DNA of 7,297 bases from Prolixibacteraceae bacterium (GTDB lineage Bacteria > Bacteroidota > Bacteroidia > Bacteroidales > Prolixibacteraceae), in assembly GCA_016931875.1 (NCBI GenBank), contig JAFGDX010000573.1, positions 1-7,297 of the forward strand, given 5' to 3'. Positions 5,945-7,297 of the stretch are shown one piece after another. Under the pieces are notes generated by a model that was not told where the DNA came from, made no database searches, and was given only the letters and a program-made list of their open reading frames with translations. The position numbers and the translations under genes were made by a program. Each line of letters starts with the position of its first letter. Positions within the stretch are counted from its first letter, which is position 1.

Positions 5945-7297
5945 ATGGGTATGAAGGTTATCAGGTTAACATTACTTTTTTTTGTTGTTCTATTTTTGGC
6001 TTCCTGTGGTTCAGGCAGGCTTGGAAGAGATGCACTGCTGGCACACGATATTGGCGAATATTACAAGGCAATTGAAAAATACAGGAAAGCCAGCCGAAAA
6101 GAAAAGGACCGCACAAAACGAATGGAATATGCTTTTGAACTGGCCGAATGTTACCGTTATATAGGTGATTATGAGATGGCTGCGTTGTATTACCGAAATG
6201 CCATCCGCAGGGGTTACCCCGATCCGGTTGCCATTTATTACAATGCCGAAATGCTCCGGGCTTCGCAGGATTATGAAGAAGCCATTGAAAATTACCGGAT
6301 CTATCTCGATTCGGTACCCGGCGACCAACGCGCACAGGCAGGATTGGAAGCCATTCGTAAAACCCAGGAATGGGTGGCAAATCCAACACGGCACATCATC
6401 AATCCAATCAAAGAAATAAATTCAAGAGAAAGCGACTATGCCCCCGTGTTTGTTGGCGGGCGCGATAATGAAGTGATTTTTACTTCAACCCGAAAAGCAG
6501 CCACCGGGAAAAGAGAAAGTATGATTACCGGACAGGATTATGCCGATTTATTTCGTTCAACTTTTGGTATTCAGCGCCAAAAATGGGAGGAACCAAAATT
6601 GTTGGAGGAAAATCTGGTGATCAATACCGGAGATGAGGAAGGGGCTGCCATCCTTTCATCAACCGGCGAGCACATGATTTTTACACGCTGCCGTTATGAA
6701 AAAAGCCAGGCGATGGGATCCGAATTGTATTCATCTTCACAATCAAGGGGAAACTGGTCGGAACCGATAAAAATTCAGGTTACAGGCGACAGTATTATTG
6801 CAGCCCACCCCGCACTTAGCCCCGATGAATCGGTATTGTATTTTGTTTCAGATATGCCGGGCGGACAGGGAGGAAAAGATATTTGGATGGCACAGGGCCA
6901 GGGTGGAAGTTATGGAAACCCGGTGAATTTAGGCCCGGTTATCAATACCCCCGGAGATGAAATGTTCCCCTTTGTAAGAGACAATGGGGAATTGTATTTT
7001 TCTTCCAATTATCATATCGGAATGGGCGGTTTTGATATTTTTCTGGCCACTACCAACGAAGATAACGAATGGACGGTTGAAAATATGGGTTCACCCATGA
7101 ATTCTCCGGCCGACGATTTCGGAATTGCCTTTGTACAGGGCGAAAACAAGGGAATGTTTTCGTCAAACCGCAAAGGTTCCCGTGGCGACGACCTCTATTC
7201 TTTTGTGGTACCGCCCAAAATTTTCCAGGTTAGCGGCGAAGTTTTCGACAAGGAAACCGGCAGTAAAATCGACGGTGTTACCGTAAGAATAATTGGC
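5945..7297 (+). CDS. Outer-membrane lipoprotein with TPR, PD40 propeller and CRD start (PorE/OmpA-family-like), 3' end cut by window edge
   Basis: The frame is open without a stop from 5945 to the window end (451 codons). A lipoprotein signal peptide is clear: MGMKVIR, a hydrophobic core (8-18), and a lipobox LASC with acylated Cys21. Three TPR-like helical repeats follow at about 28-61, 64-97 and 98-131. Five repeated WD40/PD40-like strands follow, around 163-186, 227-252, 284-315, 334-368 and 387-420. They are marked by phrases such as HPALSPDESVLYFVSD, FPFVRDNGELYFSSN and GGFDIFLAT. A carboxypeptidase-regulatory-like domain begins at about 427 (FQVSGEVFDKETG). This order matches PorE of the type IX secretion system and related OmpA-domain proteins, whose peptidoglycan-binding C-terminus would lie beyond the window. 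Residues after Cys21 (GSGRLG) lack the acidic run of Bacteroidota surface-export signals, so it probably faces the periplasm. The ATG at 5951 is an alternative start. Domain layout is firm; identity as PorE rather than a paralogue is uncertain. Confidence 0.85.
   Translation, partial: MGMKVIRLTLLFFVVLFLASCGSGRLGRDALLAHDIGEYYKAIEKYRKASRKEKDRTKRMEYAFELAECYRYIGDYEMAALYYRNAIRRGYPDPVAIYYNAEMLRASQDYEEAIENYRIYLDSVPGDQRAQAGLEAIRKTQEWVANPTRHIINPIKEINSRESDYAPVFVGGRDNEVIFTSTRKAATGKRESMITGQDYADLFRSTFGIQRQKWEEPKLLEENLVINTGDEEGAAILSSTGEHMIFTRCRYEKSQAMGSELYSSSQSRGNWSEPIKIQVTGDSIIAAHPALSPDESVLYFVSDMPGGQGGKDIWMAQGQGGSYGNPVNLGPVINTPGDEMFPFVRDNGELYFSSNYHIGMGGFDIFLATTNEDNEWTVENMGSPMNSPADDFGIAFVQGENKGMFSSNRKGSRGDDLYSFVVPPKIFQVSGEVFDKETGSKIDGVTVRIIG

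Noticed and set aside
5961..6394. Minus-strand open frames of 127 and 142 codons, and a plus-strand frame at 6165-6419
   Set aside because: They overlap the N-terminal TPR region of the lipoprotein gene, which has a lipobox and continuous domain structure to the window end. Their translations are low-complexity shadows.

Overview
The window comes from a member of the Bacteroidota. The main evidence is a full-length type III glutamine synthetase (GlnN, 729 aa), which is the ammonia-assimilating enzyme typical of that phylum. Supporting evidence is a lipoprotein with TPR repeats, a PD40/WD40-like propeller and a carboxypeptidase-regulatory-like domain, an architecture characteristic of Bacteroidota envelope proteins. 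Gene starts are A-rich and lack clear Shine-Dalgarno sequences, which also fits. The moderate GC content and protein style would suit a marine or anaerobic Marinilabiliales/Prolixibacteraceae-type organism, but the genus cannot be fixed from this sequence.

Layout. Positions 1-3274 hold a tight three-gene minus-strand cluster. Read in the direction of transcription it encodes a type I-like glutamine synthetase family ligase (3274-1916), an aminoglycoside-phosphotransferase-fold kinase (1891-848) and a NagD-like class IIA HAD phosphatase (836 to the window edge at 1, slightly truncated). The gaps are 24 and 11 bp, so this is almost certainly one operon. An AT-rich divergent intergenic region of 323 bp (3275-3597) follows. 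Then come glnN on the plus strand (3598-5787), a strong intrinsic terminator (5814-5847), and a plus-strand lipoprotein gene (5945 to the right edge at 7297) that is truncated by the window. That last gene has no stop codon inside the window. It resembles the PorE-type TPR/propeller/CRD/OmpA proteins.

How the genes may work together. GlnN is the housekeeping or nitrogen-stress glutamine synthetase. The divergent operon starts with a second, structurally unrelated-in-length GS homologue. At the position of the ammonium-site glutamate of classical GS-I it has a Trp within a GDWAP motif, and it lacks the adenylylation site. It is therefore more likely a gamma-glutamyl-amine (polyamine, amino alcohol or other amine) ligase than a true glutamine synthetase. 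Its partners, a kinase and a phosphatase of small-molecule families that both deviate at known catalytic positions, suggest a small metabolic pathway acting on a nitrogen-containing metabolite. The substrate is not identifiable from sequence. The lipoprotein belongs to the cell envelope and is separated from glnN by a terminator, so it is probably unrelated to nitrogen metabolism.
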